DNA from: Patagioenas fasciata
Taxonomy: Eukaryota > Chordata > Aves > Columbiformes > Columbidae
Direction: 5' to 3'
Length of the DNA stretch: 64,000 bases
NCBI RefSeq assembly: GCF_037038585.1
Contig: NC_092525.1
Location: 5,434,969 to 5,498,968, forward strand
Part shown: positions 24,301 through 35,862 of the stretch, piece after piece
Position numbering within the stretch: the stretch's first letter is position 1
Layout: each line of letters begins with the position of its first letter
The notes under the pieces: model-generated
The model's database searches: none
What the model was told of the DNA's origin: nothing
Seen by the model: the letters and a program-made list of their open reading frames with translations, nothing else
Position numbers and translations under genes: made by a program

Positions 24301-26580
24301 GATAAGAGCAGGGCACTCTTTTAATCCCTAAGACAGGACCCTGGGAAAACTTCACAGGAATCAGTTCTTCACTACATTGCTGCTCCTTGCATTCACAGGC
24401 CAGCAGAAAAGCACGGGCCGAGGTGAGAACCGCCCGCAGAAGGGGCTGCCAGACACTGTTCTGGCTGATGCTCTGCCAGGACGTGCTTCGTTTTCTGTCC
24501 GGTGCTGTGCGGGGGGAACACGGAACATCTGCACGAAAAACCTGCGCTTGGCTCGTGCAGCATCTGTGTCACGGGAACCGACAGCCACGTCTCATCGCTG
24601 ACCTCGCGTGTTCACACAGCTGACTCAGTGATCGATACAGGTTTATCTGCATTACAAGCACAGCCGAGCCAGGTCAAGAGTGCTTCTTAAGAACCATTTT
24701 CAAAATGATCTTTCTAGACAATAAAGACTGATTTATCTTAATTTGTCTTACCTAAAAGCTAAGAAAGTATTTAATTTCTAGTAAGAAAGATGCCTAATTT
24801 TCTTTTGGCTATTAAAAATTGTATTAACCTCCAAAAATAAGAGAGTAAATGTCTGTTAACACTTTTTCCTTTTATGCTGATGTGAAGAAAATTCCTCTCT
24901 CATCCTGGTACTGTCAAACAGGATGAACATTTACAGAGAATGAGAGTGGGGAGTGACGAAAAAGTCAACAGCTTTTGCAGTCAGTTTATATAAATTAAGA
25001 TAAACGTGATATTGAAGCAAACCCAAATGTTTCTAACGTTCTCCTATAGAATCTCCTGCTGCTGTACAATAAGATACACTCTCAGACTATGACAACATTA
25101 GTCCGTGTCTTTGTAAGGCGCAGTCTTTTTCCTACCATATCATGCATAGGTGCCACACTTATATATAGCCAGGTAACTGCTCATCTAAGGTGCATTTTGA
25201 AACATACCTTATCCTGCTTTGGAACCTGTGCCGAAATGGAAAGTAGTTGCTCTGTATCCAGGAATTTTGAGATAACTGTAAAACAAAAGTAAACAGATCA
25301 GAAATTGAATGGAAATCATAACAAAATCTATTTTTTTTTTTTTATGAACACAATTATTTAGTGAAACTTTTGTTAATCTTTTTCTTCCATTCTATCTTCA
25401 CAAATTATTTACCAGGGAAAAAACAGGTTAAAAATTGCTGCTATCTAAATTATGTTGTCATAACTACACAGACTGTACCGAAGCATGTAGCAATTATTTT
25501 ACAGGTGGACATATATCAATTTGGTAATATTCTTTTAGTGTGATTGAATCACACGTCTCTTGTGATAAAGATCAAGATGACACGATCCAGCTCCAGGTGC
25601 ACTGACTCATACTCTGCTGTTGTGTTCTGTTTAGTTTGTCTGGACCACTATGAAGCAACAGGAAAAAACACCCATACACAACAACAGAACATCAGTGATG
25701 CCTTTATTTGTTTTTAATGTATACATTATGTACACCCGAATACTTCCAACTAGTCACAGAGGTAGAGACAAACTCACATTCTTTGAAAAAGGTATTGGCT
25801 GACTTCTACCCATTTAATCTGAGAAATTCGCTTTTCTTAGCAAAATCCTTGAGAAAAACATCACTATCATAATAAAGATTATTTCCACTACGTGTCACCC
25901 GGCCAATAATTACAATTCAAACATATTGAGTCACGTTGCATACTTTCACAGATTAGAAAGAAAGTGTTTTAACATAAATTGAATATGATGCATTAAAAAT
26001 AAACTACTACTTAGTTGAATACACTCAGAAAACCAAAGACGGTAAATGTCAAATGAGGGTTCCAGGTAAGAGTACCCTACAGATTTGAAGCGCGCTTTGG
26101 GGACACCCAGCGCCTCCTGTTCACTGTACATTATGTGAACTGCAGCAGCTGAGACCCTGGGATGTGTGACCTGCAAAAACCATGAACATTAAAGTAACGT
26201 TTATAAATCACAAACATGTTATTTGGCTTCCTTATGGACTGAAAGTGACAGGAGTGAAGCATCTAAACGTGATCTGTCCCACATTCATTCTTCACCAGCC
26301 TGCAGCGGTTCTAGCAGGAGCTTCACACGTTTTCCCCCATTTAAGAGTTTAGATGCCAAAATATCCCAATAAGAACCATAATGCTTGTTTACATCTAGAA
26401 TTGTCTTAAATATACGTCCTCCTATGCATGTTACAGAACACTGTAACCCTGCTTTGTATATTAACATGTAATACATGCCACTAAAACCGCATCAATTAAC
26501 TGACTAGACAAAGTTTTCCTCTGGAATTTAACACGTGCATTAAAACTCCTCCAAACCGAAGCCCAGCTCTACTAGGCCGT
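18300..26580. other. AT-rich non-array DNA, no gene recognised
   Basis: About 8.3 kb of ordinary intergenic or intronic-looking sequence. Open frames are short and match no family I know. A stretch at about 22,900-23,095 has AATAAA followed by a T-rich tract and GAGTACCCCAT, faintly like a retroelement LTR end, but termini and duplications were not found. Two minus-strand acceptor-flanked frames (ending 23,778 and 25,946) are treated as findings only. Confidence 0.5.
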
Positions 26581-26638
26581 CCCACAAGCGCAGGGCTTGA
26601 GCTCTGGTTTGAGCCCGATGCCGCACTCCCCGCGCCGG

Positions 26639-26676
26639 GCTGCAGTACCGCGCTGTGGCCACCGGGCGGCAGCACC
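26639..26676 (+). promoter_or_regulatory. CTCF-like site 1 (upstream plus core motif)
   Basis: Upstream module TGCAGTACC (from 26,641) followed by core GGCCACCGGGCGGCAGCACC. The core fits the CTCF consensus CCACNAGGNGGCAG closely, and the upstream module is the one known from long-form vertebrate CTCF sites. Confidence 0.75.
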
Positions 26677-26723
26677 AGCGACACCCGGCGGGCGGTGCAC
26701 CGCGGGAGCACCGGGGCGCCACC

Positions 26724-26733
26724 GCGCATGCGC
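26724..26733. promoter_or_regulatory. NRF1-like palindrome
   Basis: GCGCATGCGC is a perfect match to the NRF1 core, within CpG island 2. Confidence 0.6.
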
Positions 26734-26922
26734 GGAACCGGGGCTGAACGTCCGCGTGCGTGCGGGGGTGACCTGCACCGGGGTGACCACCCGGGATCAC
26801 CCACAGCAAACGAGTCACCCGGGACAACGCGGAACAGAGAATCCGCTCTAGAGAACCACCCCACCCAGAGAACCCTCCTCGGCGGAACCTCCCGGCGGCC
26901 CGCTCGAGCTCTCTAGTGCCCT

Positions 26923-27099
26923 ATTTGCGTAGCCACGCCTCTGATTTGCATTTCTCCGCCCCATCCTCGCCCCGCCTGCCGTTCCCATGCGCCCCGCCCC
27001 TGCTCTTATCTCTCGCAATCTGATTTGCAGGCTTCGAATCTCAATTTGCATTCTCCCCGCCTACTCACCTCCCTGCCCAAGCCCCGAGGAGATTTGCAT
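26923..27099. promoter_or_regulatory. octamer (ATTTGCAT) cluster
   Basis: Perfect ATTTGCAT occurs at 26,944, 27,044 and 27,092; one-mismatch forms are ATTTGCGT at 26,923 and ATTTGCAG at 27,023. All share one orientation within about 177 bp, mixed with GC boxes. POU-domain factors (OCT family) bind this octamer; histone H2B, snRNA and immunoglobulin promoters use it, but no such gene is seen here. Confidence 0.7.
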
Positions 27100-27109
27100 A
27101 TCCGGCACG

Positions 27110-29900
27110 ACGCTCTGCTCTGTTCTGTTTCTATTCGACCCCATCTATTTCTATTATTTCTACTTCTATTAATTCTCGTTCTATTTCTTTTCCTGTTTTC
27201 TGTTTCTTTCCCTGCGAAGTACAAACCACACCTGATCTCACAGATGTCCAGTGTAACCTGTAGCTGCTTTTGGTAAATATGAGCAGAACTTTACAGCACA
27301 CGGTTTTCCCAGCAACATGAAGCAGAGAGCGTACTCAAACAAAAAAAAAAAAACAAACCACAAACACAAAGACGACACACAGCCTTGTAAGTCGGGTGAT
27401 TAATTCTATTCAGTACGCTTTTACTTAAGTTAGATTACAAGAAAACTAAATGGGGCTCGCCCAGTGCCCTGTGAGTAGTAAAAACCATCACCACACAGTC
27501 AGTCATTCAGCAGAGAGCTCGCAGCAGCTCCCCGGCTGCCGCAGTTATGGAACGAAGCGTCTGGCTCGCACACAGAGCCCCCCAGCCCCTGCTCCCACCG
27601 CTGACCAGGTGCGGGTGCCGTTCTGCTCCCTGGGGGCAGCTCAGGCCTTTCCCTCAAGTGCACCCGCCAGAGACATTTCCGGGTAAGGATGAGTTTTTTA
27701 ATCCTTTCTATAAACAGAATTTCTTTGCATTTTAAAAACCTTGTACATCACTGACATTGACTCCTATGTCTCTTTTTACACATATGTATGTATTTAGGGA
27801 ATATATTTGATTCATATATATCATCTATTTCCACTGTAATGTATATCTACTTAGACATCTACACACTTGCGTATGCATTTACATGTATATATCTGCTTAA
27901 ACTTATACAGAATATCTGTTTATGCTTATATATATCACCACTTATTATCTAGAATATCCATTTATACTTACGCACCTGTTTAGCCTTCTCTTTGGACACA
28001 AATATCTTTCTAGACTTGCAGATGTTGGCATATTGTTACAATCATATTATTACATTTATGTATATTTAGACAGAGCTATCGATTCACACTTGGCGTGTGG
28101 CACGATGAGCAGGGACACGTGGCCAGCTGCACGGCTCAAGCACGAGGGACACCCCGACCTGCCAGGGAAAAGCGCCACTGAGAGCCAGACAGAAACAAAG
28201 TACGTCAGAGCACGCTGTCAGATATTGGGGAAACACTCATAGCATCCAGTTGCCTCTCTTTTTCAGTTTTTAGAACAAATACCCATCTGCTTAAGTACAC
28301 CTAATAAATTATATGCTGCACCTACTCAACAATTACTCTTAACTATGGAAGTCAACATGTAAATTAGACCATTTTATTTGCTTTAAGTTTCATTGATAGG
28401 AAAATCAGTGAGATAGAAGACATGGGTTTACTTTAAAAAATAAATAAATATCCCCATTCCTGCAGTGCAGCATAAGGCTACGAAAAAGGAGCGTCAGACT
28501 CACGAACACTTTTGGCTGCACTGCAGCACACAGGGGAACACGTTTCTGTGACCGTGACAGCTCGACTGTCGCAACCGGGAACCCAAAGCCCAGCGGTGCC
28601 ACCAACCTTTGCCAGGCCTGCTGTGCTGGGCTCTGCGGAAGGAAATGGACTTTGGTTGGTTGTTTCAAAGAAAATGAACAGTCCTGTTGTTGATGAGGCC
28701 ACTGCCCACTACATCACCTGGGAAGATCCACTCGGAGGGCAGGTTCATAAAATGCAGCTTCTTGGAATGAGGAATGCTGCCGTTTTGGAAGATTTCTTAC
28801 CAACTGAAGTCAGAACTACACACTGTAGGTTAAGAGAAAAAAGTCACTATTGAAACAATAACTCATCCAAATCACACATGGACTCACCGCCACCAGTTAC
28901 GAGGCTGAAAGTGCTTCTTGGGAACACCTGGCAAACACGCAGAACAAAACCGATTTGCCCAGGTGCCTGTATCTCTGTCAGCTTTTTGAGTACTATTCTA
29001 AGATATTTTAAAAACCTATTGAGTGAAAAAGAACAAAGCATTTGTCATTGAATCAGGTTGTTTCTTCTGGACATCTGAACTCTTACAAACACCTCCTTTC
29101 CTCTTTTAGTACAAAATCATTTCCATAGTATCATTCAATAGTAAGCCCACAGAAACAGAAGATTACGCTTTCAGGAAGAGAAAATAACCAGAGGGAGGTG
29201 AGCTCTGCACAGGTGTACCGTGCTCCAGAACAGACCTTATTTTTAGTACTCCTGGTAAAATATTTCGTATTAAAAATATAGAAGGAGAGTCGGTGCATTC
29301 TTAATGTTAACTTTAAAGTCCACTCTACAAGTACCTCAGGAAAAGTGCAGACACGCGTCCTAGCCGTACCTTGTACGGGCAGACCGCTCTGGATTCCTTC
29401 TGTCTGTCTGGTACTTCTGTAGCAGAAGACGGGGCAACCGCGGTGAAACGGTGGCAGCAGACATCCAGCTGAAAGAGGAAAAGCCCTTCAGAACAAAGCT
29501 GGAGAGGAACCTGACACTTCCTTTTTTCTTGTGAAGGCTACAGTTGAGTGGAGAAAAAAGTATTTTGCACCATCTTCAGTACAGCTGTTGATACGGCCAC
29601 TGGAGCGTTTGCGTTTTTTGGATAACCAGGCCATTTTTGACTCATTGGCAGTCTGAGTTCCCTAGAACACATTTTCCCAGATACACACAGAACACAGACA
29701 CAGATATCACCCAAGTATAGCCAAGATTTCCTTCCTCGCCCTGGATGCTGTCATTGAAGAGCCCAGCAGCCCATCCGTCCTCGTGAACCGCCCCACTGGA
29801 AAAAAACAAAAATTATCTTTTCCAGGCTGTTTCTTCAAAGGGTAAAGATATTTTAAATTGCAGTTATCTTTTCCAACAAAGTGATTTTGTGATTCCTTTG
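27110..29900. other. AT-rich non-array DNA, no gene recognised
   Basis: Contains an A13 run near 27,340, a TATATA-rich stretch at about 27,780-28,080, and short unrecognised frames. A 113-codon plus frame at 28,512-28,853 has no family signature I recognise. A short segment at 29,634-29,702 resembles 34,345-34,413. Confidence 0.5.
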
Positions 29901-29914
29901 AAAAGGAGGGTAAG

Positions 29915-30720
29915 CTTGCCAGAGAAAGATAGGGACAGGGAGCAAGACAAGGTGACACAGAGAGAGGGGCAAAAGGGCCAGGGAGCAGGGCAAAGGGAAG
30001 AAGAGGCCAAAATGAGAGACAAGGAGCAGGAGACAGAGACGGTGGGAAAAATCCTAGAATGGGCAGTGGGAGAGACAGACAAAGGAGAAGTGGGCGCCGG
30101 GCTGCGGGACAGAGACAGGAAGGAGGAAACGCAGTGACAGGGAGCAGGGCAGAGCGACAGAGAAACAAAAACAAAGAGGGAAGAAGACAGAGAAACCAGG
30201 AGTAAGACAAGGAGAAGGGCAGAGAAACAGGAACCGGGGTGGGTAGGGAGCAGGACCAAGAGATGGGGCGAGGATGGAGATGGAGGAAGAAACCTGGGAT
30301 GGCCAACAGGACAGGGAAGAATATGACTGTGGGTAGGGAGCAGGACACAGGGATACAGCGAGAAACAATGGGACAGGGAGCAGCATTAAAGGTCAGAAAG
30401 AATAAGAGATGAACAGGAAGGAGGAATGGAACGCTGAGATGCTGAACAAAAAACGCCAGCAACAGTGAGCAAGACAAACGAATAGAGAGAGAAGGGCAAG
30501 GCAGGAAGAAGAGAGATAGGAAGGTGGGAGATAAGAGCTGCACGTACAGGTACTGAGAAGAAAAGAACAGCAGGGAACAGGCCAGAGAAACTGTGGGGAA
30601 AAAAAGAGACTGATGCAGATCAAGACAAAGATATGGAAAAGGGAAAAACAGCTATAGAAGATGGAGCAGGACACAAAAATAGAGAGAAAAGGAGAGGTAT
30701 AGGGAAGCAAAATTTTAAAA
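29915..30720 (+). repeat. purine-rich degenerate repeat
   Basis: About 0.8 kb in which the plus strand is overwhelmingly A and G, with repeated GGGACAGGGAGCAGG-like modules at irregular spacing of about 30-60 bp. The minus strand gives a 278-codon Pro/Leu/Ser/Cys-rich frame (29,707-30,543), explained by the pyrimidine bias. Such tracts can form triplex (H-DNA) structures. Confidence 0.85.
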
Positions 30721-30769
30721 TAATAATAATAAACCAAAACCACCACCAAGGAGGGGCAGGGAGGCACCA

Positions 30770-31780
30770 GGACACACAAGCCGGGGACGAGGCCCCGAGG
30801 GCCAGGGACTCACAGCGGCTCTCGCTTTCGGTGGCTGCCAGGAGGCTTCTAACAGCTCAGACGCTCCCGTCTCCTTCTCTCCTCCCTTCCTCTCCGGTAA
30901 CTCGGGGCGCTCGGCCGTCCTCAGCCTAGGAGAACACGGTGGGGTGTCAGGGCTCCTACGAGACGAGGCTTCGGGGACATGGAGCCTCGCTGGCTCGCTC
31001 GCCAGGCAGCCGTCCCGCTCCAGGATACGCGCACGGACCCTGCCGCGCACGTTGGCCCCCGGCCCGCCGCACGCCGCGCAGAGGGAGCCTTCGCCACCCG
31101 GAGAGAGGGGCTCGCTCTCTCGCCCGCTGCAGGAAGCGGACATTGGGCCGACGGCCCCGCATTTCTTCCTCTTTACCTCTCCCCAACCTCTCTGGCTCCA
31201 GCAGCAGCAGCCCCCGTCCACGCACGGGACGTGCTCCCCTGTCCCTTCTCCCGCCACGCTGCCAGACGAGCCTCGCCAGCCCGAGGCGGGCGCAGCCAAC
31301 GGCATCCCCCGGGCTGGGAGTGAACGGCCACATCCTCAGCGCGGCCTCTGGGAGAGGGAGAGAAGAAGCAGCGGCCGTTAGCACCGTAGCTCACCCCTGC
31401 CCCAGCCTGCTCCTTCCGCAGGGGCCACCGGAGAGGTGCCGAGGGCCGGCTTGCTGCCTTCACAACGGGGCTTGGGAGCGGCCCAGGAACACGGGACGGG
31501 TTCGCAGGAGCTGCCGGAGCTGGGGGCGGCTGCACGGGGCGAGCGGGGCCGCGGGAGGAGGCTCGGCGGGAGCTCTGGCGAGCTGGGGACGCACCCGGCG
31601 TCTGCCCCCAGCCGGCTGTCGCCTCCTGCTCCTCTGCCGCACGCTGGGGACGGAGGACGGCGCCGCGTCTCCCACCTGGGCGCTGCTCCCCAGGTTCCAT
31701 TCCCCGCCTGGGCTGGGGGGTCTGCTGAGCATCGGGCGTTCACAGCTCCCCCTCAGAAACACAGAAATTCCAAATTAGAG
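30770..31780. promoter_or_regulatory. CpG island 3
   Basis: About 1 kb of CpG-dense DNA with open frames in nearly every phase on both strands (for example 279 codons at 30,939-31,778), none with recognisable domains. It is probably a promoter or first-exon region of an unidentified transcript. It directly follows the purine tract. Confidence 0.65.
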
Positions 31781-31789
31781 TTCAGCCTC

Positions 31790-32730
31790 TGAAAAAAGTA
31801 GAGCAGGAGAAAGCAGAGGAATTAGTCAGAAGAAGGGACAGGAGAGCAGCTGAGCTAACGGAGGATTCGAGGGAAACGGGCCACCTCAAAACACAAGGCA
31901 TCCTCAAAAAACCAGAGCAACTGCAGCAACGCCAGACAGCATTAAGACAAACTGACACCGTTTAGGACACGCTCAGCATAAAAGCAAACACATCCACCGG
32001 TGCAGGAAAGCATCTCGCCCCTTCCCCACAGCACCGCCACAGGACACAGCCCTGTGAGGCCACGGGATGGGCTCGTACTGAAACGGAGAAATAAGTTTGA
32101 CAGCAGAGTCAATTACACCGTTAAGCAGGCAATGTTTCTTTCATCTGCACTGGGGAGCTCTGGGGGTCGTCCTCTGTAAGTGCTCCCACGACTGGATACT
32201 CTTGCATTGCTTATAGTCACACAGCTGCTACATATTAATTACAATTGTTTTAAATTTTGAACATACTATATATCTAGCCTAAGAAATAATTGATGAAGTT
32301 ACTTATAAATGTTTAGTTTCTCACTCACAACACATCTATTAGTTAAATATAAACTAAGCTCTCAGCTTCTAAACAATGTGTTATTAAATCTTCTGTCTCC
32401 CTCTTGTCGTGCAGAAGGATCTAAAACGTGAAAAACATCCCCTCATCGTGCAGGCGGTCAGAAAGCATTTACCCCACGTGAACCGGTTAATGAAGGGTAC
32501 ATCTTCTATAACTTCATCGCAATATACATTAACTTGGTAGCTTCTCTTGAATTCCCCCCTTTTCAATATACTTGCAAACTCTTTGGCAGTATAAATCTAC
32601 GAAATATTATCATCTCGCGTTGTGGTACAGCACAATTATTTGTTACCCACTAGCAGTACCAAACAGAACACTGTAGCGTAATGTAAGTAAAAACGACTAG
32701 CATCAAAATCAGAGTCCTAAGATCAATGCT
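31790..32730. other. non-array DNA, no gene recognised
   Basis: A mixed-composition gap between CpG islands 3 and 4, AT-rich from about 32,210. No repeat or convincing frame was seen. Confidence 0.5.
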
Positions 32731-32828
32731 GACAGAACTGCGAAGCCGCAGCTCCTGCCGGTTCTGGCGTTGGTTTCTGGCACTTCTGACCGCTTCTGGT
32801 CAAACGGCGCCTCTTCCCCCGGCCGTGC

Positions 32829-32866
32829 GCTGCAGTACCCGAGTTTCGCCACAGGGCGGCAGCACT
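32829..32866 (+). promoter_or_regulatory. CTCF-like site 2 (upstream plus core motif)
   Basis: TGCAGTACCC at 32,831 followed by CGCCACAGGGCGGCAGCACT. Spacing between module and core is identical to site 1. Confidence 0.7.
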
Positions 32867-33474
32867 GAGACCGCCGCGGCAGCCCCGGGCGAGCGGTCGT
32901 GCCGCGTTTCGCGGGAACCCCGCAAAATAAACCCCAGAAAACAAACGCGACAAAACAAAAAAGCACACAGAGAGCCGCGGAACGAAAGCCGCACGTACAG
33001 GACACAGAACCCGCCGGGCCTCGCCCCGAGCTCCCGGCGAAGCGGCGCCCGACCCGCCACGCCACCGAGCCTGCAACCGCGCCTTCGCTCCCACCAGCTT
33101 CGCCAGCTCGGCCGTAAGGGCAGCGGGGAAACCGAACCGAACGCCTCCTCACCGCGCCGGCCCATCCCACTCCCCCCGTTCCAACGGCACGGTCACCCTC
33201 GCCGCGGACGCAGTCACCTGCCGCCTCTTTCGCCGCTCCGTTCCCCTCGCACTCTCCCACCGTCCCGCGGCGGGAGGCTCCCGGCTGTCGCCTCCTTCCC
33301 CTCTGCCTTTCTGCCGCCTCCGGGGACCTCACGAAGGGCTGCCCTGAGCCGCCTACCTCCAGGTCCCCGGGCGCCGGTTGCAGCAACCGCTCCGCAACCG
33401 CCCCGACCCCCGTTCCCGTTAATTCCCGGTACCCACCCCGAGACACCACGGACCCGCTCGCCAGGACCCGCGCT

Positions 33475-33840
33475 GATTGGCTGCTTTCCACCCCCCCACA
33501 CTGTCCCTCTATTGGATGCTCCGCCCCTCCGGCAAAATGATAGCCTGCCTAGGCACGTCAATCACCATTTTCTCCGCCTATCAGCACTCGCAGTTTGGGC
33601 ATGCACAGTAGGGAGGCAGCAGCACCCGCTCCCTTCCGCAACACGATTGGCTGCCGAGAACCAGTCAATCACCATTCTCTCGGCCCATCAGTACTCGCAG
33701 TTTGCTCATGCGCAGTACGGAGCCTCCGACACCCGCCCCTCCGGCAATCTCAGTGGCGGACAGAATGGCAATTGACGTGCCTTGGCAGCCTATCAGCGAT
33801 CCGCCCCCCCCCCCAGCCTTCCCGCGCCATCTGATTGGCC
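33475..33840. promoter_or_regulatory. CCAAT-box cluster with 107-bp tandem duplication
   Basis: GTCAATCACCATT recurs at 33,557 and 33,664, the start of two 107-bp units. Each contains CTCGCAGTTTG followed by an NRF1-like element, intact as CATGCGCA at 33,708 and decayed as CATGCACA at 33,599. ATTGG (inverted CCAAT) occurs at about 33,476, 33,512, 33,646 and 33,834, and CAAT in the repeat heads. Multiple NF-Y-type boxes without a TATA box are typical of housekeeping or bidirectional promoters. Confidence 0.7.
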
Positions 33841-34258
33841 CGCTCTGCACCCTCACCCGTCTGCTCTCCGCCCTGCCGGGACCCCCACGCCCTTTGCCCG
33901 CGTGGCTTCCAGCAGCCGCGTTTGAAAGGAAACAACAAACCGCGCTCCTTTGCTTTACGCTGACAAGGGGGGCGGGTGGTCACCTACCCTTAAATTCATT
34001 GTGAACAGAGAGAGCCCTAAGGAGCTCCGGCCGGCAGGTTTCTCTCCCCTGTGCCCGGGACCGAGGAGACGCCGCCGCCTCCTGCCGCCGCCTCGCCCAT
34101 TCCCCTCGCAGCGGGGCCTCCCCGGGAGAGCCGGGGGCCTCGTTTTTTCCCGGCTGCTCGTCCGACCGCTGCCCCCCCCTTTCTGACGGGCAGGACGCCG
34201 CCCGCAGTGGCAGAGTCCCCCTCTTACCCGCGGCACGGGCACCGGGCGCCGCTCCCCA

Positions 34259-34296
34259 GCTGCAGTTCCGGGCGGTGGCCACCAGACGGCAGCACC
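34259..34296 (+). promoter_or_regulatory. CTCF-like site 3 (upstream plus core motif)
   Basis: TGCAGTTCCG at 34,261 followed by GTGGCCACCAGACGGCAGCA. This is the closest of the three to the canonical CTCF core, with the same orientation and module spacing as sites 1 and 2. Confidence 0.8.
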
Positions 34297-34380
34297 GAGC
34301 GCGGTCACGCAGCGCCCCCCGGGCCCCGCAGTGCGGGCGCTTTTTCTTGACCCGTGGGCAGCCTGAGCTCCCCGAACGCG

Positions 34381-35860
34381 CTTTCCCAGAGCCGCGCACA
34401 TGGCAGACACACTGATAAAAGATAATAGCCCGACATTGCTAAAATGTGTTTTTTTCCTAAAGATGCCTTCTGTCCTAATAAAATACATTGCCTCTCCCTG
34501 TGCCCCGTGTCTTGTCTGCAGCAGTAACTCGGCTCGCCCGCAGCTGTGGCAGCTCTGCTGCTGCTACAGGGTCAGTTCCAGCCCTTACCCTCGGCTGAGC
34601 AGCAGCCGGGCAGGCGCTGCTGCTCTGGGCGCTGCGCATCCTTCAGGAACGGTTCTCAAACGATCCTGTGCAACGATGTCCAGAGCCAGGACCCCCGCGG
34701 CGGGGGACAGGAGCACACGGCCGGGCCCGTCCCGGCTCGGGGCTGTTTCCGCAGTCGCTGTGAGCTGATCCGTGAGCTGGAACCAACCTCCCCATGCCCC
34801 GGCCCGGCCCTTTGTCCCCAGCTTTCCCAGGGCAGCGCAGCGGGCTGGGTCACACCAACTGTTCTCTGCTGGCACCACCCAGCCGGGTCACCTGTGTCTG
34901 CGGTTGTGGGGACACCCCACGGGCTCCCTGGAAACGGACATCACAGCACTGAGAGGGGGCGTTCAGGAGCCTCTGCGCTTTTGGGTTGGTTTGTTTGGGG
35001 TTTTTTTCCTTTTGTTGTTTTGATCGTTAGCTTCTTGTTGTCGGTTGGTTTGTTTTTAAGCTGTTACTCTATATAGCTCATCCATGGTGCTTATAGAGCA
35101 TGGGTAAATCTACCCTGCTTCCTCACAGGAGACAACCATCTCGCTTTACAACAGGTGATTGAATCTGCTATAGAAAAGTTCAACCACCTCCTGTACAGCA
35201 AAGGATAAAAGAAAGTATGGATTTTTGTTGCATCTAATCCCCAATGCAAGTACCCATTAACAATACATTAGCAGTGGGTTCCTTCAAATATTCACAGTGA
35301 AGGTAGTTCCTGGCACGATTGTATTAGCGTTCTTACTATTTTACGGGAGAAACACAGGGCACAGCTGATTTTGCCCACGTGCAGCGCAGTGATCACACGG
35401 GTGCGGTGAACCGGGTGGAAGGCCCTAGAAAACGAAAATCAGCCTCCGTGTGCAGGGCCAAAACAGAAATCCTTTTCAAACTGTGCCATTTTAAAAAGCT
35501 ACCAGGGGTATAAAGCAGAAAAAAGAGCAGTGAATGTGTATAATGACACAATTCGATGGTTCTCCAGTTCCATGATGTGCTCTTTTACTAACAGTGTCTG
35601 CTGGAGTGGATACCCTGGACACCAACAAGCGGGTCCTGGTGCTGTGCCCATGGTGATTCATCCACTGTGGCCGTGGGTGTCAGGCCCTGATACAATAGAC
35701 ACAAAACCTTGGGAGGGAGGTGATCACAGTAGAACGCTTAAAGATAATGAGCTAGCAGACTTGATTTAATCTTTATTTAAAAATACACATGGCTGCTGTC
35801 TTTTCTACAGTTTAGGTAGGACGGGCTCCAATATCTCTATGAATTACAATACATGACAAA
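34381..35860. other. non-array DNA, no gene recognised
   Basis: A moderately GC-rich start gives way to AT-rich sequence with a T/G-rich run near 34,990-35,060. No convincing coding frame was found. Confidence 0.5.
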
Positions 35861-35862
35861 AA

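Larger units (their letters stand above)
26580..27110. promoter_or_regulatory. CpG island 2 with octamer cluster
   Basis: A GC-rich segment holding a CTCF-like motif, an NRF1 palindrome, GC boxes (CCCCGCCCC near 26,992) and several octamers. Downstream it passes into a pyrimidine-rich TTCTATTT tract (27,120-27,210). It looks like a compact promoter; the transcript and direction are unknown. Confidence 0.7.
32740..34380. promoter_or_regulatory. CpG island 4, composite promoter-like region
   Basis: About 1.6 kb of CpG-dense DNA with CTCF-like motifs near both ends (32,829 and 34,259) and CCAAT/NRF1-type promoter modules between them (33,475-33,840). The 349-codon plus frame (32,726-33,775) runs through the promoter modules and is a GC shadow. 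The layout suggests a bidirectional promoter bracketed by CTCF sites. Confidence 0.7.

Noticed and set aside
29707-30543. 278-codon minus frame, Leu/Ser/Pro/Cys-rich and membrane-like
   Set aside because: It is fully explained by the pyrimidine-rich minus strand of the purine tract, and similar hydrophobic frames exist in the other phases.
30939-31778. 279-codon plus frame in CpG island 3
   Set aside because: Three plus and several minus frames are open over the same bases. No domain, repeat pattern or reliable splice context was found.
32726-33775. 349-codon plus frame
   Set aside because: It runs through CTCF-like, CCAAT and NRF1 motifs of CpG island 4 with other long frames overlapping. 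GC-rich sequence lacks stop codons, so length is not evidence of coding.
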